Assembly (NCBI GenBank): GCA_003139695.1
Contig: PLJM01000006.1
Coordinates: 434,001 to 498,000 of the forward strand
Source of the DNA: Candidatus Dormiibacterota bacterium
Lineage (GTDB): Bacteria > Chloroflexota > Dormibacteria > Dormibacterales > Dormibacteraceae
Length of the DNA: 64,000 nucleotides
Direction: 5' to 3'
In this document: positions 26,320 through 34,552 of the stretch, piece by piece
Numbering within the stretch: position 1 is the first letter of the stretch
Layout: the number at the start of each line of letters is the position of its first letter
Position numbers and translations under genes: made by a program
Notes under the pieces: generated by a model
Told to the model about the DNA's origin: nothing
Databases searched by the model: none
What the model saw: the letters and a program-made list of their open reading frames with translations, nothing else

Positions 26320-27344
26320 GCCGGTTCCTCGACGCTGCGAACCGACGACCGGTGGACGTCACGCCGGTGTGGCTCATGCGGCAGGCCGGGCGCTCGCTGC
26401 CTGAATACCGCAAGCTGCGCGAGCGCTGGAGCCTCGTTGAGATCGTGGCGCAGCCAGAGCTGTGCGCAGAGGTGACGCTGCAGCCCGTTCGACGACTGGG
26501 CGTCGATGCGGCCGTGATGTTCGCCGACATCATGCTGCCGCTTCGCGGCATGGGCGTTGAGTTCGAGCTCGTCGAGAACGTGGGGCCCGTCATCGCCCAT
26601 CCAATCTCCAGCGTGGCGGACATTGAACGGCTCGTCGTTCCGGCCGGCGAGGAGGCCGCGCCCCAGGTGATCGTGGCCGTCCGGCAGGTCGTTGCCGCCT
26701 CCCCGGTTCCGGTGATCTGCTTTGCGGGAGCTCCGTTCACGCTTGCCAGCTACCTCATCGAAGGCAAGCCGAGTCGGGACTTCGCGAAGGTCAAAGCGTT
26801 CATGTATTCCGAACCCGCGGCCTTCGACCTGCTGCTCGGAAAGTTGGCCGTAACGATGGCTGGTTATTTGAAGGCGCAGGTTGCCGCCGGCGCCGCCGCC
26901 GTCCAGCTTTTCGATTCGTGGGTCGGCGCTCTTGCTCTCGAGGACTACGAATCGCGAGTGCTACCCCACACACGCGCCATCTTTGAGAAGCTCGCTCCGC
27001 TCGGCGTCCCCACCATCCACTTCGGCACCGACACCGCTGGGTTGCTCGAGGCAATCGCTTCGGCCGGCCCCGATATCGTCTCGCTCGACTGGCGCGTTCC
27101 GCTGGATCGGGGTTGGGACCGCGTCGGTCTTGACCGCGGCATCCAGGGCAACATGGATCCTGCGGTGCTGCTGGGACCGGCAGAGCTGGTCCGTGAGAGG
27201 GCTCGCGACGTGCTGCGGCGTGCGGCCGGCCGGCCCGGGCACATCTTCAATCTCGGCCATGGTGTGATGCCGGCAACTCCACTTGAGAACCTTCAACTCC
27301 TGATCGAGACGGTTCACCAATGGGAGCTCGCGCGTGTCGCCTGA
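26316..27344 (+). CDS. hemE: Uroporphyrinogen decarboxylase
   Basis: Decarboxylates uroporphyrinogen III to coproporphyrinogen III. The 342-residue protein carries both family signatures: PVWLMRQAGRSLPEYR near the N-terminus with the essential Arg residues, and CFAGAPFTLASYLIEG at ~130, plus GHGVMPATPLENL near the end. GTGA overlap with hemL; the last 11 bases overlap hemH. Confidence 0.96.
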   Translation: MSRFLDAANRRPVDVTPVWLMRQAGRSLPEYRKLRERWSLVEIVAQPELCAEVTLQPVRRLGVDAAVMFADIMLPLRGMGVEFELVENVGPVIAHPISSVADIERLVVPAGEEAAPQVIVAVRQVVAASPVPVICFAGAPFTLASYLIEGKPSRDFAKVKAFMYSEPAAFDLLLGKLAVTMAGYLKAQVAAGAAAVQLFDSWVGALALEDYESRVLPHTRAIFEKLAPLGVPTIHFGTDTAGLLEAIASAGPDIVSLDWRVPLDRGWDRVGLDRGIQGNMDPAVLLGPAELVRERARDVLRRAAGRPGHIFNLGHGVMPATPLENLQLLIETVHQWELARVA

Positions 27345-28224
27345 GCCTTCGACCGGGGTGCTCTGTATGGCGTACGGCAGTCCGGCGACTGAGGCCGACA
27401 TCGAGCCCTACTACACGCATATTCGCGGCGGTCGCAAGCCGTCGCCGGAGGCACTAGAGGAGTTGAGTGCGAGGTATCGCGCGATCGACGGCTCGCCATT
27501 GACGACGGTAACCCGCGCTCAAGCCGCCGCCCTGGGCAAGCAACTTCGCCTGCCGACTTTCGTGGGCATGAAGCATGCCTCGCCATTCATCGCGGACGGC
27601 GCTGCCGAGGCGCAGAAGGCCGGCATCAAACGGCTGGTGGCGCTGCCACTGGCACCTCATTTCGCCGAGATGAGCGTGGGCGGCTACCGGCGGGCTCTGG
27701 CCGCCGCGTGGGATGGGGATCTGGTGTTCATCCCCGGTTTCCACGACCACCCCGCCTTCATCAGTGCAATTCGTGCGGTACTGTCGGAGGCTCTAGCAGA
27801 GTCGTGGCCCGACCAACTTTTCTTCACTGCACACAGCCTGCCGGCGCGGATCGTGGCCGAGGGCGATGGCTACTACGACCGTCTCCTCGAGAGCTGCCGG
27901 TTGGTTGAAGCCGGCATGGAGCTTCCGAGATGGGAGTTCGCGTTCCAGTCTGCGAGTACCACCGGCGAACCATGGCTGGGCCCAGACCTCCTCGAAGCGG
28001 TCGAGCGATCCGGCGCTCGACATGTGCTCGTTTGTCCGATCGGCTTTGTCGCCGACCACCTGGAGGTCCTCTACGACCTGGACGTCGAGGCGCAGGCATT
28101 CGCGCGAGCCAACGGCATCAGCATCCGCCGCACGGCCTCACTCAACACGCGGCCGGATTTCATCAAGGCGATGGCGGCGGTGGTGACCGACGCCCTACGC
28201 CACGCCTCGCCTGCGCCGGCCTGA
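27334..28224 (+). CDS. hemH: Coproporphyrin ferrochelatase
   Basis: A 296-residue class II chelatase that inserts Fe2+. In this HemQ-containing pathway the substrate should be coproporphyrin III (CpfC). The metal-binding His is in LFFTAHSLPARIV (~165) and the Glu in CPIGFVADHLEVLYDLD (~240). There is no C-terminal 2Fe-2S cysteine cluster. It is the last gene of the operon. The coproporphyrinogen oxidase (CgoX/HemY) needed just before it is not in the window. The selC-derived repeat starts 25 bases after the stop. Confidence 0.93.
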   Translation: MSPEPSTGVLCMAYGSPATEADIEPYYTHIRGGRKPSPEALEELSARYRAIDGSPLTTVTRAQAAALGKQLRLPTFVGMKHASPFIADGAAEAQKAGIKRLVALPLAPHFAEMSVGGYRRALAAAWDGDLVFIPGFHDHPAFISAIRAVLSEALAESWPDQLFFTAHSLPARIVAEGDGYYDRLLESCRLVEAGMELPRWEFAFQSASTTGEPWLGPDLLEAVERSGARHVLVCPIGFVADHLEVLYDLDVEAQAFARANGISIRRTASLNTRPDFIKAMAAVVTDALRHASPAPA

Positions 28225-28246
28225 CCAGGAGGCGCCAACCTGGGTC
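28222..28246 (+). terminator. Hairpin after hemH
   Basis: GACCAGG and CCTGGGTC flank a 9-base loop directly after the hemH stop and can form a strong stem with one bulge. No T-run follows, so intrinsic termination is uncertain. Confidence 0.25.
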
Positions 28247-28249
28247 GGT

Positions 28250-28324
28250 TGGCGGGGATGGATGGGAATCGAACCCACCCAGGACGCCTCAGCAGCGCCC
28301 CGCAAACGGTTTTGAAGACCGCGG
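28250..28324 (-). repeat. selC 3'-half copy 1 (att-like site at the left end of the island array)
   Basis: 75 bases identical to the 3' part of the intact tRNA-Sec gene at 51255-51354: encoded CCA, acceptor 3' strand, T arm, long variable arm, and anticodon arm with TCA (28313-28315). The D arm and 5' acceptor strand are absent, so no tRNA can fold. A TTGGCTGTC repeat pair lies on the high-coordinate side only, and hemH lies on the other side. This fits the outer boundary (attR-like) of the array. Confidence 0.85.
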
Positions 28325-28422
28325 GACTGCCATCCACAGACGTGCAGCATGGTCCGCACACGTTCAGTCATACGCAGCGTCAATCCATGATCGTTCGTGA
28401 GCGTCCGCAGGCGTTCGCCGGC

Positions 28423-28443
28423 TTGGCTGTCATCTTGGCTGTC
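28423..28443 (+). other. Integrase arm-type direct repeat (P side of copy 1)
   Basis: TTGGCTGTC occurs twice with a 12-base period, 99 bases from the selC-derived core. The same pair recurs beside the other copies at similar spacing. The intervening 28325-28422 stretch also holds a GTTCAGTCA element shared with the 43014 site. Interpreted as integrase arm-binding sites by position and repetition only. Confidence 0.5.
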
Positions 28444-28519
28444 GTAGATCGGATGGACCACTCGGCAAACAGTCAACAGTCGATCACACCGGGTCACGGG
28501 AGTCGAGTCGGAGCCCGCT

Positions 28520-28690
28520 TCATTCGATGTCGATACGGGGTAAGGCGAGTGGTGAACTCCCGGAAATTCCGGCTTTCCGCGGCACCGACCCGACCAGCAG
28601 ATCCCATGAGGCGCCCTCGAAGGCCTCGTAGGTGTTGCTGGTGAGGACGATGTCGCTGCGCAGCGGGAAGGCGCGGTCGTCGAGCTTCAT
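28520..28690 (-). CDS. Short ORF after pcaC (56 residues), possibly a gene remnant
   Basis: An ATG 21 bases beyond the pcaC stop opens MKLDDRAFPLRSDIVLTSN and ends after 56 residues near the island boundary. The first ~30 residues read like a genuine protein start (TYEAFEGASWDLL), while the tail does not. It may be the truncated beginning of a further catabolic gene cut by recombination, or a non-functional frame. No family is recognised. Confidence 0.3.
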   Translation of the reverse strand: MKLDDRAFPLRSDIVLTSNTYEAFEGASWDLLVGSVPRKAGISGSSPLALPRIDIE

Positions 28691-28711
28691 CGCCGGACCG
28701 GATGTCTTTGC

Positions 28712-29077
28712 TCACGCGAGAACCTCGGCCGCGACTCGGAATGCGGTATTGGCAGCCGGTATGCCGCAGTAGATCGCAGTCTGCAGCAACACTTCCTTCA
28801 ATTCGTCCACTGCAACCCCGTTGTTGAGCGCCGCGCGCAAGTGCAGCCGGAGCTCCTCGGAGTGACCCAATGCGACGAGCATCGCCACGGTGATACAGCT
28901 GCGGGTCCGTCGATCGAGTCCGGGCCGTGCCCAAACCTCGCCCCAGGCATAGCGGGTCAACAGATCCTGGAAGTCTTCGGTGAACGGTGATTCTGCTGCC
29001 TCGGCCTGGTCCACGTGGACGTCGCCCAGGACCGCCCGCCGGATGGCTCTCCCCCGCTCCCGCTCCTCGTCACCCAT
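28712..29077 (-). CDS. pcaC: 4-carboxymuconolactone decarboxylase
   Basis: I chose the ATG at 29077, which overlaps the pcaB stop by 8 bases; the longer open frame is a shadow. The 121-residue product decarboxylates gamma-carboxymuconolactone to the beta-ketoadipate enol-lactone. The CMD motif region is clear: TRYAWGEVWARPGLDRRTRS, GHSEELRLHLRAALNNGV, and TAIYCGIPAANTAF with the conserved Cys. It is the last recognised gene of the pca run; pcaD and the downstream pcaIJF genes are not in the window. Confidence 0.9.
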   Translation of the reverse strand: MGDEERERGRAIRRAVLGDVHVDQAEAAESPFTEDFQDLLTRYAWGEVWARPGLDRRTRSCITVAMLVALGHSEELRLHLRAALNNGVAVDELKEVLLQTAIYCGIPAANTAFRVAAEVLA

Positions 29078-30221
29078 CGTCTTTGACCTCCCCTCTGTAA
29101 ATTTCCAGCGCCCGGTCGACGAGCGCCGAGGCACCAATCCCCAGGTCTTGGCTCGGACCCAAATTGATGCGCATCCGCTCGACGTCGACCTGCAGGCCAG
29201 TGAGCGTCTCCCGCGTCCGGGCAACCGCGCCCGCCGCCAGCCGAAAGGCCTCGCTGAGCGCCGGCCACTCCGACTGCCACGCTCCAGCAGATCGTTCATG
29301 CTCGCCGCTCATGGCCGCCAGCAATACCGCAGCCTGTCCAGTCACCCCCGCGAACGCGGCCCGTGCTTCGACCGCCCGGGCCGGATTGCGCTTGTGGGAC
29401 ATCGCGGACGAGCGGCCCGGGGCTGCGACCGACACCTCCCCCACCTCTGTTTGGGCCAGCAGCGCGACGTCGAGCGCTATCTTGGCGCAAGCGCCAGCGG
29501 CGACCGCCAACGCCGAGCCCAGTTCCGCCACACGCCCGCGATTCGAGTGCCAGGGCAGCTCGGGCTCGGCCAGGCCCAGGTTCCGGGCCATGGCGGCGAG
29601 CACCTCCCTGCCGCGCCCATCGAACCCGTCGAGCGTCCCCACCGCGCCACCGAGCTGCATCGCCAGCCGATCCTTGCGAATCGAAGCCAAATGATGCCGC
29701 GCGTCTAGAACTCCCATCAACCAGGTTGCGGCCTTGAAACCGAACGTGATTGGCCGCGCGTGCTGGAGCAGCGTCCGGCCAACCATGGGTGTGTCCCGGT
29801 GCTGCTCAGCGAGCGCTGCGCAACGAGCCATCAGCGCGCTCAGGTCAGTGAGCAGAACGTCCAACGCGTCGCGAGCGACGAGCATCATCGCGCTGTCAAT
29901 GACGTCCTGGCTGGTGGCGTCGCGGTGGACGAAACTCGCCGCCTGGCTTCCGACCATGCCTCGCAATGAATCGATAAGCGCGACGACCGGACTCGCTGAG
30001 TGGGCGGCCTCGCGTCCGATCGCCTCGATGTCGTATCGCTCAACTTGACAGGCCGCGACGATGTCGCGCGCCGCTTCGCGGGGTATCAGGTCAAGCTCGG
30101 CCTGCGCGTCCGCCAGCGCCGCCTCGAAGGAAAGCATGGCCGACAGCCAGGCAACATCCGATACCGCCGACGCCATTGCGGGCGTGGTGAGGCTTGGACC
30201 AAACAGGCGGTCAGTGGGCAA
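29070..30221 (-). CDS. pcaB: 3-carboxy-cis,cis-muconate cycloisomerase
   Basis: Belongs to the aspartase/fumarase superfamily and lactonises 3-carboxymuconate. The signature SSAMSHKRNP is clear, as are HRDATSQDVIDSA and GRTLLQHARPITFG. The frame is open back to 30359, but that part shadows pcaG. The best start is the TTG at 30221 (PTDRLFGP follows), overlapping the end of pcaG and giving 383 residues. The start is not certain because the Shine-Dalgarno is weak. Confidence 0.9.
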   Translation of the reverse strand: MPTDRLFGPSLTTPAMASAVSDVAWLSAMLSFEAALADAQAELDLIPREAARDIVAACQVERYDIEAIGREAAHSASPVVALIDSLRGMVGSQAASFVHRDATSQDVIDSAMMLVARDALDVLLTDLSALMARCAALAEQHRDTPMVGRTLLQHARPITFGFKAATWLMGVLDARHHLASIRKDRLAMQLGGAVGTLDGFDGRGREVLAAMARNLGLAEPELPWHSNRGRVAELGSALAVAAGACAKIALDVALLAQTEVGEVSVAAPGRSSAMSHKRNPARAVEARAAFAGVTGQAAVLLAAMSGEHERSAGAWQSEWPALSEAFRLAAGAVARTRETLTGLQVDVERMRINLGPSQDLGIGASALVDRALEIYRGEVKDDG

Positions 30222-30708
30222 AGAACACCGTCTCGTCGGCACCCTGGAGATGCACATCGAAGCGCAGGACGGCTCCGTCGCGGCGCGCCACCAGCGTCGC
30301 CCGCCGCCCGGGATCGACGCGAGACAGCACCGGGTCAGCCGCGTTGGCAGCCTCTTCATCGGGAAAGTAGATCCGAGTCACAAGATGCCGAAGCAGGCCG
30401 CGTGCGAAGACGAAGACGTTGAGGTGAGATGCCGTCGGAATCCCGTCGGACTCAGGCGTCGGCGAGGGTTTATGGACAGTGAAGTGGTAGGCGCCCTCGG
30501 CATCGGTCCGGCAGCGTGCGAACTGATCGTCTTGCCAGACCTCGAGCACTCCGTCGACGACCGGCGCGCCCTCGCCGTCCAGCAGCTGCCCCTCGATACG
30601 TAGCGCCTCGTCACCGGCGGCGGCCCCTGCGTCGCCGGGAAACGGAAGGGCGAAGCCGAAGAAGGGCCCAACGGTCTGCGACGGCGTGGGCACTCGGCGG
30701 GCACCCAC
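30211..30708 (-). CDS. pcaG: Protocatechuate 3,4-dioxygenase alpha subunit
   Basis: A 165-residue subunit with the typical PSQTVGPFFGFALPF start and the intradiol fold (GVLEVWQDDQFARCRTDAEGAYHF, VFARGLLRHLVTRIYFPDE). The alpha subunit lacks the iron ligands, which are carried by PcaH. The GTG start abuts the pcaH stop exactly. Confidence 0.93.
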   Translation of the reverse strand: MGARRVPTPSQTVGPFFGFALPFPGDAGAAAGDEALRIEGQLLDGEGAPVVDGVLEVWQDDQFARCRTDAEGAYHFTVHKPSPTPESDGIPTASHLNVFVFARGLLRHLVTRIYFPDEEAANAADPVLSRVDPGRRATLVARRDGAVLRFDVHLQGADETVFFAH

Positions 30709-31404
30709 TCAAAGCCCCCGCGGGGTTGCATTCCGGCCGCGCACGACGATGTCCCAGCGGTAGCCGAGCGCCCAGTTTGGGGTGGTTGACTCCCAGTCGA
30801 AAGCAGCCACCAACAGGTCGATGCCACGAGAGTCGGCGATCGACTGCAGGATCGGGTCGGAGGTTATCAGCGGGTCGCCAGGGAAATACATCTGCGTCAC
30901 AAGCCGGCTGCCCAGATCGGGCCCGAAGACAGAAAAGTGAATGTGGGCAGGGCGCCACGCGTTGAGGTGATTGCGCCAGGGATACGCGCCTGGTTTGACC
31001 GTCACGAACCGATACCGGCCCTCCGAGTTCGTCAGGCAGCGCCCGGCACCGGTGAAGTTGGGGTCGAGCGGCGCCGGATGGTCATCGACAGGATCAACGT
31101 ATCGGCCGGCGGCGTTGGCCTGCCAGACCTCGACCAGCGTATTGCGAACCGGGGCGCCATCCGAGTCCAGCACTCGACCGCTCACGGTGATCCGCTCTCC
31201 CAGGGGCTCACCCTGGTGCTGCTGGGTCAAATCAGCATCCTCGGAGCGCACCGGGATCCGCCCGAACGCGGGACCGCGGGCATTGTGGAACCACTCCTCG
31301 GGGAGCCGGACCAGCGGCCGGCTCGGCGCGCGCAGCACCGTCGATTTGTAGTCGGGGTACAGGTAGGGGGGTTCGAATTCCTCGGTCTCGCCTTGTGATG
31401 TCAT
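30709..31404 (-). CDS. pcaH: Protocatechuate 3,4-dioxygenase beta subunit (iron-binding)
   Basis: A 231-residue catalytic subunit that cleaves protocatechuate between the two hydroxyls. The ATG at 31404 lies 2 bases after pobA; the frame further upstream is a shadow. All four Fe(III) ligands can be placed by comparison with Pseudomonas PcaH: Tyr in GRYVDPVDD, Tyr in GAYPWRN, and the two His of RPAHIHFS, with the expected spacing. The enzyme should therefore be active. Confidence 0.94.
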   Translation of the reverse strand: MTSQGETEEFEPPYLYPDYKSTVLRAPSRPLVRLPEEWFHNARGPAFGRIPVRSEDADLTQQHQGEPLGERITVSGRVLDSDGAPVRNTLVEVWQANAAGRYVDPVDDHPAPLDPNFTGAGRCLTNSEGRYRFVTVKPGAYPWRNHLNAWRPAHIHFSVFGPDLGSRLVTQMYFPGDPLITSDPILQSIADSRGIDLLVAAFDWESTTPNWALGYRWDIVVRGRNATPRGL

Positions 31405-31406
31405 CT

Positions 31407-32588
31407 TCAGCTGGAGCCCCAGACGCCCGTGGCGGCGCTCGTGTAGTTCTCCGCCAGCGCGGTCGCGGCCGCCCTCGAGCGGGCGATGTACGTCAGGTTG
31501 GCGAGTTGCAGTTTGTGCTCGAAGGGGTCCTTGGCCGCGTCGCCGTGAAGGAGGCTCGTCATGAACGCCGAGAAGTGCTGAGCACGCCACGCCCGCTGGA
31601 GGCAGTTTTCGCTGTAGCCATCCAGCCCATCGCTCGAGCCTGACATATACCACTTCGCGACCGCCGCTGCCAGTGCCCGCACATCGGCGAGCGCCAGGTT
31701 CATCCCCTTGGCTCCCGTCGGGGGCACGATGTGGGCAGCGTCGCCGGCCAGGAACAGCTTGCCGTACTGGATCGGCTCGAGCACCAGGCTGCGCATCTCG
31801 GTGACGCCGATCTCGACGATCTCGCCTTCTTGCAGTGTCGGTTCGTTGAGCCGCAGCCGGAGCTCATCCCAGATGCGGTTGGGTGGCCAGGAGCCTGGGT
31901 CGTCCGCGCCGTCAACCTGCAGGTAGAGACGGCTCATGTCGGGCGACCGCATGCTGTGGAGAGCGAAACCACGTTCGTGGCGCGCGTAGATCAACTCTTC
32001 GCTCGCGGGCGGGGTTCTGGCCAAGATGCCCAGCCACGCGTGTGGATAGACGCGCTCGTAAGCTGCGTGCGAGCCGGCCGGCAAGGACATCCGGCCGACG
32101 CCATGGGCGCCGTCGCAACCGGCGACGAAGTCGCAAGCCAGAAGGCGCTCCACGCCGTCATGAAGGTAACTGATGGAAGGTTCCCCACCGAGCCCATCAA
32201 GCCGTCGGACCTCTGTCTCGAATCGCACGTCGCCGCCAGTCGCCAGGCGGGCTTCGATGAGGTCTTTGACCACCTCCTGCTGCCCGTAGACCATGATCCC
32301 GCGGCCGACCAGGTCCATGAAGTCGATGCGGTGACGCTCGCCCCCGAACTGCAAGTAGATGCCGCCGTGGACCAGACCCTCGCGATCCATGCGCTCGCCG
32401 ACGCCACTGGAGCGGAGCATCTCGGCCGCACCGTCCTCCAGCACGCCGGCGCGCACCCGGCTCTCGACGTACTTCCGACTGCGGCGCTCCAAGACCACCG
32501 ACTCGATGCCCGCCAGATGCAGCAGATGCGACAGCATTAGTCCAGCCGGTCCGGCGCCGACGATTCCGACCTGGGTGCGCTCGAGCAC
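31407..32588 (-). CDS. pobA: 4-hydroxybenzoate 3-monooxygenase
   Basis: A 393-residue FAD monooxygenase that hydroxylates 4-hydroxybenzoate to protocatechuate, the PcaGH substrate. The FAD motif GIVGAGPAGLMLSHLL is at residue 8, the PobA-typical VYGQQEVVKDL lies near 100, and the second FAD motif GDAAHIVPPTGAKGMNLA near 280. It is the first enzyme gene of the pob/pca run and sits directly downstream of the importer genes. Confidence 0.94.
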   Translation of the reverse strand: MLERTQVGIVGAGPAGLMLSHLLHLAGIESVVLERRSRKYVESRVRAGVLEDGAAEMLRSSGVGERMDREGLVHGGIYLQFGGERHRIDFMDLVGRGIMVYGQQEVVKDLIEARLATGGDVRFETEVRRLDGLGGEPSISYLHDGVERLLACDFVAGCDGAHGVGRMSLPAGSHAAYERVYPHAWLGILARTPPASEELIYARHERGFALHSMRSPDMSRLYLQVDGADDPGSWPPNRIWDELRLRLNEPTLQEGEIVEIGVTEMRSLVLEPIQYGKLFLAGDAAHIVPPTGAKGMNLALADVRALAAAVAKWYMSGSSDGLDGYSENCLQRAWRAQHFSAFMTSLLHGDAAKDPFEHKLQLANLTYIARSRAAATALAENYTSAATGVWGSS

Positions 32589-32625
32589 AGCTACTTTTGA
32601 CTCGCGAGGGGTTGACGAAACCGGA

Positions 32626-33681
32626 TCACGCCTGGGGACTCTCCGTCTTCGGCCCTGGCCCAGTCGCCGGTGGGTTCATCCCGTGGAGCCAGTATCCGAC
32701 GGGGAATAGCCTGATGCCGAAGCGATCGGAGATCAGCCCCCACAGACCGCGCGGCACCCACATCGCCATCAAGACGGCCACCGCGCCGAGGACGATCAGA
32801 TACCAGGCGCCGCGGTCGGCCAGGGTCTGCTGGAGCAAAAAGAAGATGACCGTGCCGACGATCGGGCCCTCGATCGAGCCCAAGCCCCCGATGAGGGCGA
32901 CGAAGATCATGTAGGCCGACCACTGGACGGTGAAGACCGCGGTGGGCTGGACGAACAGCTGGCTGATGACCAAGACAGCGCCGGCCGCCCCGGCCCCGGC
33001 CGCGGCGACCAGGTACACGATCCGTTTGGCCCGCACCACGCGCACGCCGACACTCCGCGCCCCGACCTCGTTGTCGCGGACGGCGGTCAGGTCGAGGCCA
33101 AGCCGGCTGCGAAGGAGCAGGTAGGTGCCGAGCAATGCCGCCACGGCGACAGCAAGCGCCGCCCAGTAAGTGAAAGCCTGGCGGAGCGCCGGATCGAGGC
33201 CGACCATCCCGGGCAAGGGCGCGCCGGCACCCGCACCGAGCGAGTTGCTTCTCACGACGACCAGCTGGAACGCCTCCGCCACGACCCACGTCGCGATCGC
33301 GAAGTACTCCCTGCGGAGCCGCAGCAGGAGAAACGACGCGGGCAGCCCGACCAGCGCGCTGATTAGTGCGGCCAGAGGGATGGCGAGGAACGGCGAGATT
33401 CCATCGCCCGCCAGCACAAACACGGCATACGCCCCGACGCCGATGTACGCCTGCTGGCCGACCGAGATCAGTCCCGCATAGCCCGCCAGCAGGTTCCACA
33501 TCGTAGCCAGCGAGACGAGGATGAAAAGGTTGACCAGCACGCCGGTGACGTTTGCGTACACCAGGTAGGGCAGCGAAAAAAGGATCGCCACGACGACCAC
33601 GCCAACCAGGGCGCCCCACGCCGCCGAGCGCCGCGAGCGCGTAACTCGCTGCCGGCCGCCCACCGCAGCAGTGTCGGTCAC
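32626..33681 (-). CDS. livM: Branched-chain-type ABC transporter permease (LivM family)
   Basis: 351 residues from a GTG at 33681 that overlaps the previous permease stop (GTGA); the frame upstream of this is a shadow. About nine hydrophobic helices are present, with the LivM hallmark NLLAGYAGLISVGQQAYIGVGAY (partly shown) and GGLGSIEGPIVGT. In this catabolic island it probably imports an aromatic acid rather than leucine. Confidence 0.88.
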   Translation of the reverse strand: MTDTAAVGGRQRVTRSRRSAAWGALVGVVVVAILFSLPYLVYANVTGVLVNLFILVSLATMWNLLAGYAGLISVGQQAYIGVGAYAVFVLAGDGISPFLAIPLAALISALVGLPASFLLLRLRREYFAIATWVVAEAFQLVVVRSNSLGAGAGAPLPGMVGLDPALRQAFTYWAALAVAVAALLGTYLLLRSRLGLDLTAVRDNEVGARSVGVRVVRAKRIVYLVAAAGAGAAGAVLVISQLFVQPTAVFTVQWSAYMIFVALIGGLGSIEGPIVGTVIFFLLQQTLADRGAWYLIVLGAVAVLMAMWVPRGLWGLISDRFGIRLFPVGYWLHGMNPPATGPGPKTESPQA

Positions 33682-34544
33682 GACAGCCGCGCCGGGATCA
33701 GACCATTCGGTCGGAGTGCCAGCACGATAAGGAAGACCAGGTGCCCGGCGAGCACGCCAAAGCTGGTATCGACCTGCGATCCGAGGACCTGCGCCAGCCC
33801 GAGGATGATCCCCCCCGCCAGCGTTCCCCACAGCGAGCCGACGCCTCCGATGACGACCGCCTCGAACGCAAAGATCAGGCGCTGCGGCCCGGCCGCCGGG
33901 TTGAACGACGAGTACATCCCAAACGCCACACCGGCGAGCGCGACGGTGGCGAAGGCGATCGCGGCCGTCACACCGTAAACGTGTCGCACGTTCACCCCCA
34001 CGATGGTCGCCGCCTCCTGGTCATCGGCCGCCGCCCGCACCTCCCGGCCGAGGCGTGCCCGTGACAGGAACAGCTGCAGGCAGACGAGGACCACCACCGC
34101 GACCGCGAAGACGATCACTGATTCGTACCCGATCGAGAGCTGGCTGTTGACCTGAAAGGAAGCGGACGCCAGCGACCCCGACGGCAGTGATTGGCTGTTT
34201 GCCGACAGTCCTTCCAACAGTCCGTTCTGGATGACGATCGAAAGCCCGAAGGTCACGAGCAGGGTGGTCACGGGGCTGACGTCCAGGCTTCTCTGGATGA
34301 TGAACCGCTGGACCAGATATCCGACCATGCCGAAGAGCGGCGCGACCACAAGGGCGGACCAGAGCACGGGCACGTCCAACCCGGTGATGATCGCGAGCGC
34401 CAGGTACGTGGCCAGCACGGCGAAGTCACCGTGAGCGAGGTTGACGACCCGCATGACCCCGAACATGAGCGACAGGCCGCACGCGAACAGCGCATAGAGG
34501 CCGCCGAGCAGTATCCCCTGGACGATCGCGTTGACCCAGACCAC
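33678..34544 (-). CDS. livH: Branched-chain-type ABC transporter permease (LivH family)
   Basis: A 288-residue polytopic permease with GILLGGLYALFACGLSLMFGVMRVVNLAHGDF (read in part) at the N-terminus and AFEAVVIGGVGSLWGTLAGG near the end, both characteristic of LivH. It pairs with LivM to form the membrane channel. Confidence 0.9.
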   Translation of the reverse strand: MVWVNAIVQGILLGGLYALFACGLSLMFGVMRVVNLAHGDFAVLATYLALAIITGLDVPVLWSALVVAPLFGMVGYLVQRFIIQRSLDVSPVTTLLVTFGLSIVIQNGLLEGLSANSQSLPSGSLASASFQVNSQLSIGYESVIVFAVAVVVLVCLQLFLSRARLGREVRAAADDQEAATIVGVNVRHVYGVTAAIAFATVALAGVAFGMYSSFNPAAGPQRLIFAFEAVVIGGVGSLWGTLAGGIILGLAQVLGSQVDTSFGVLAGHLVFLIVLALRPNGLIPARLS

Positions 34545-34552
34545 AGGCGAGC

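Noticed and set aside
28250-28324. Copies 1-3 as additional functional tRNA-Sec genes
   Set aside because: None has a D arm or a 5' acceptor strand upstream of the anticodon arm. At copy 1 a GTGGATGG resembling the 5' acceptor lies too close to the anticodon stem to leave room for a D arm.
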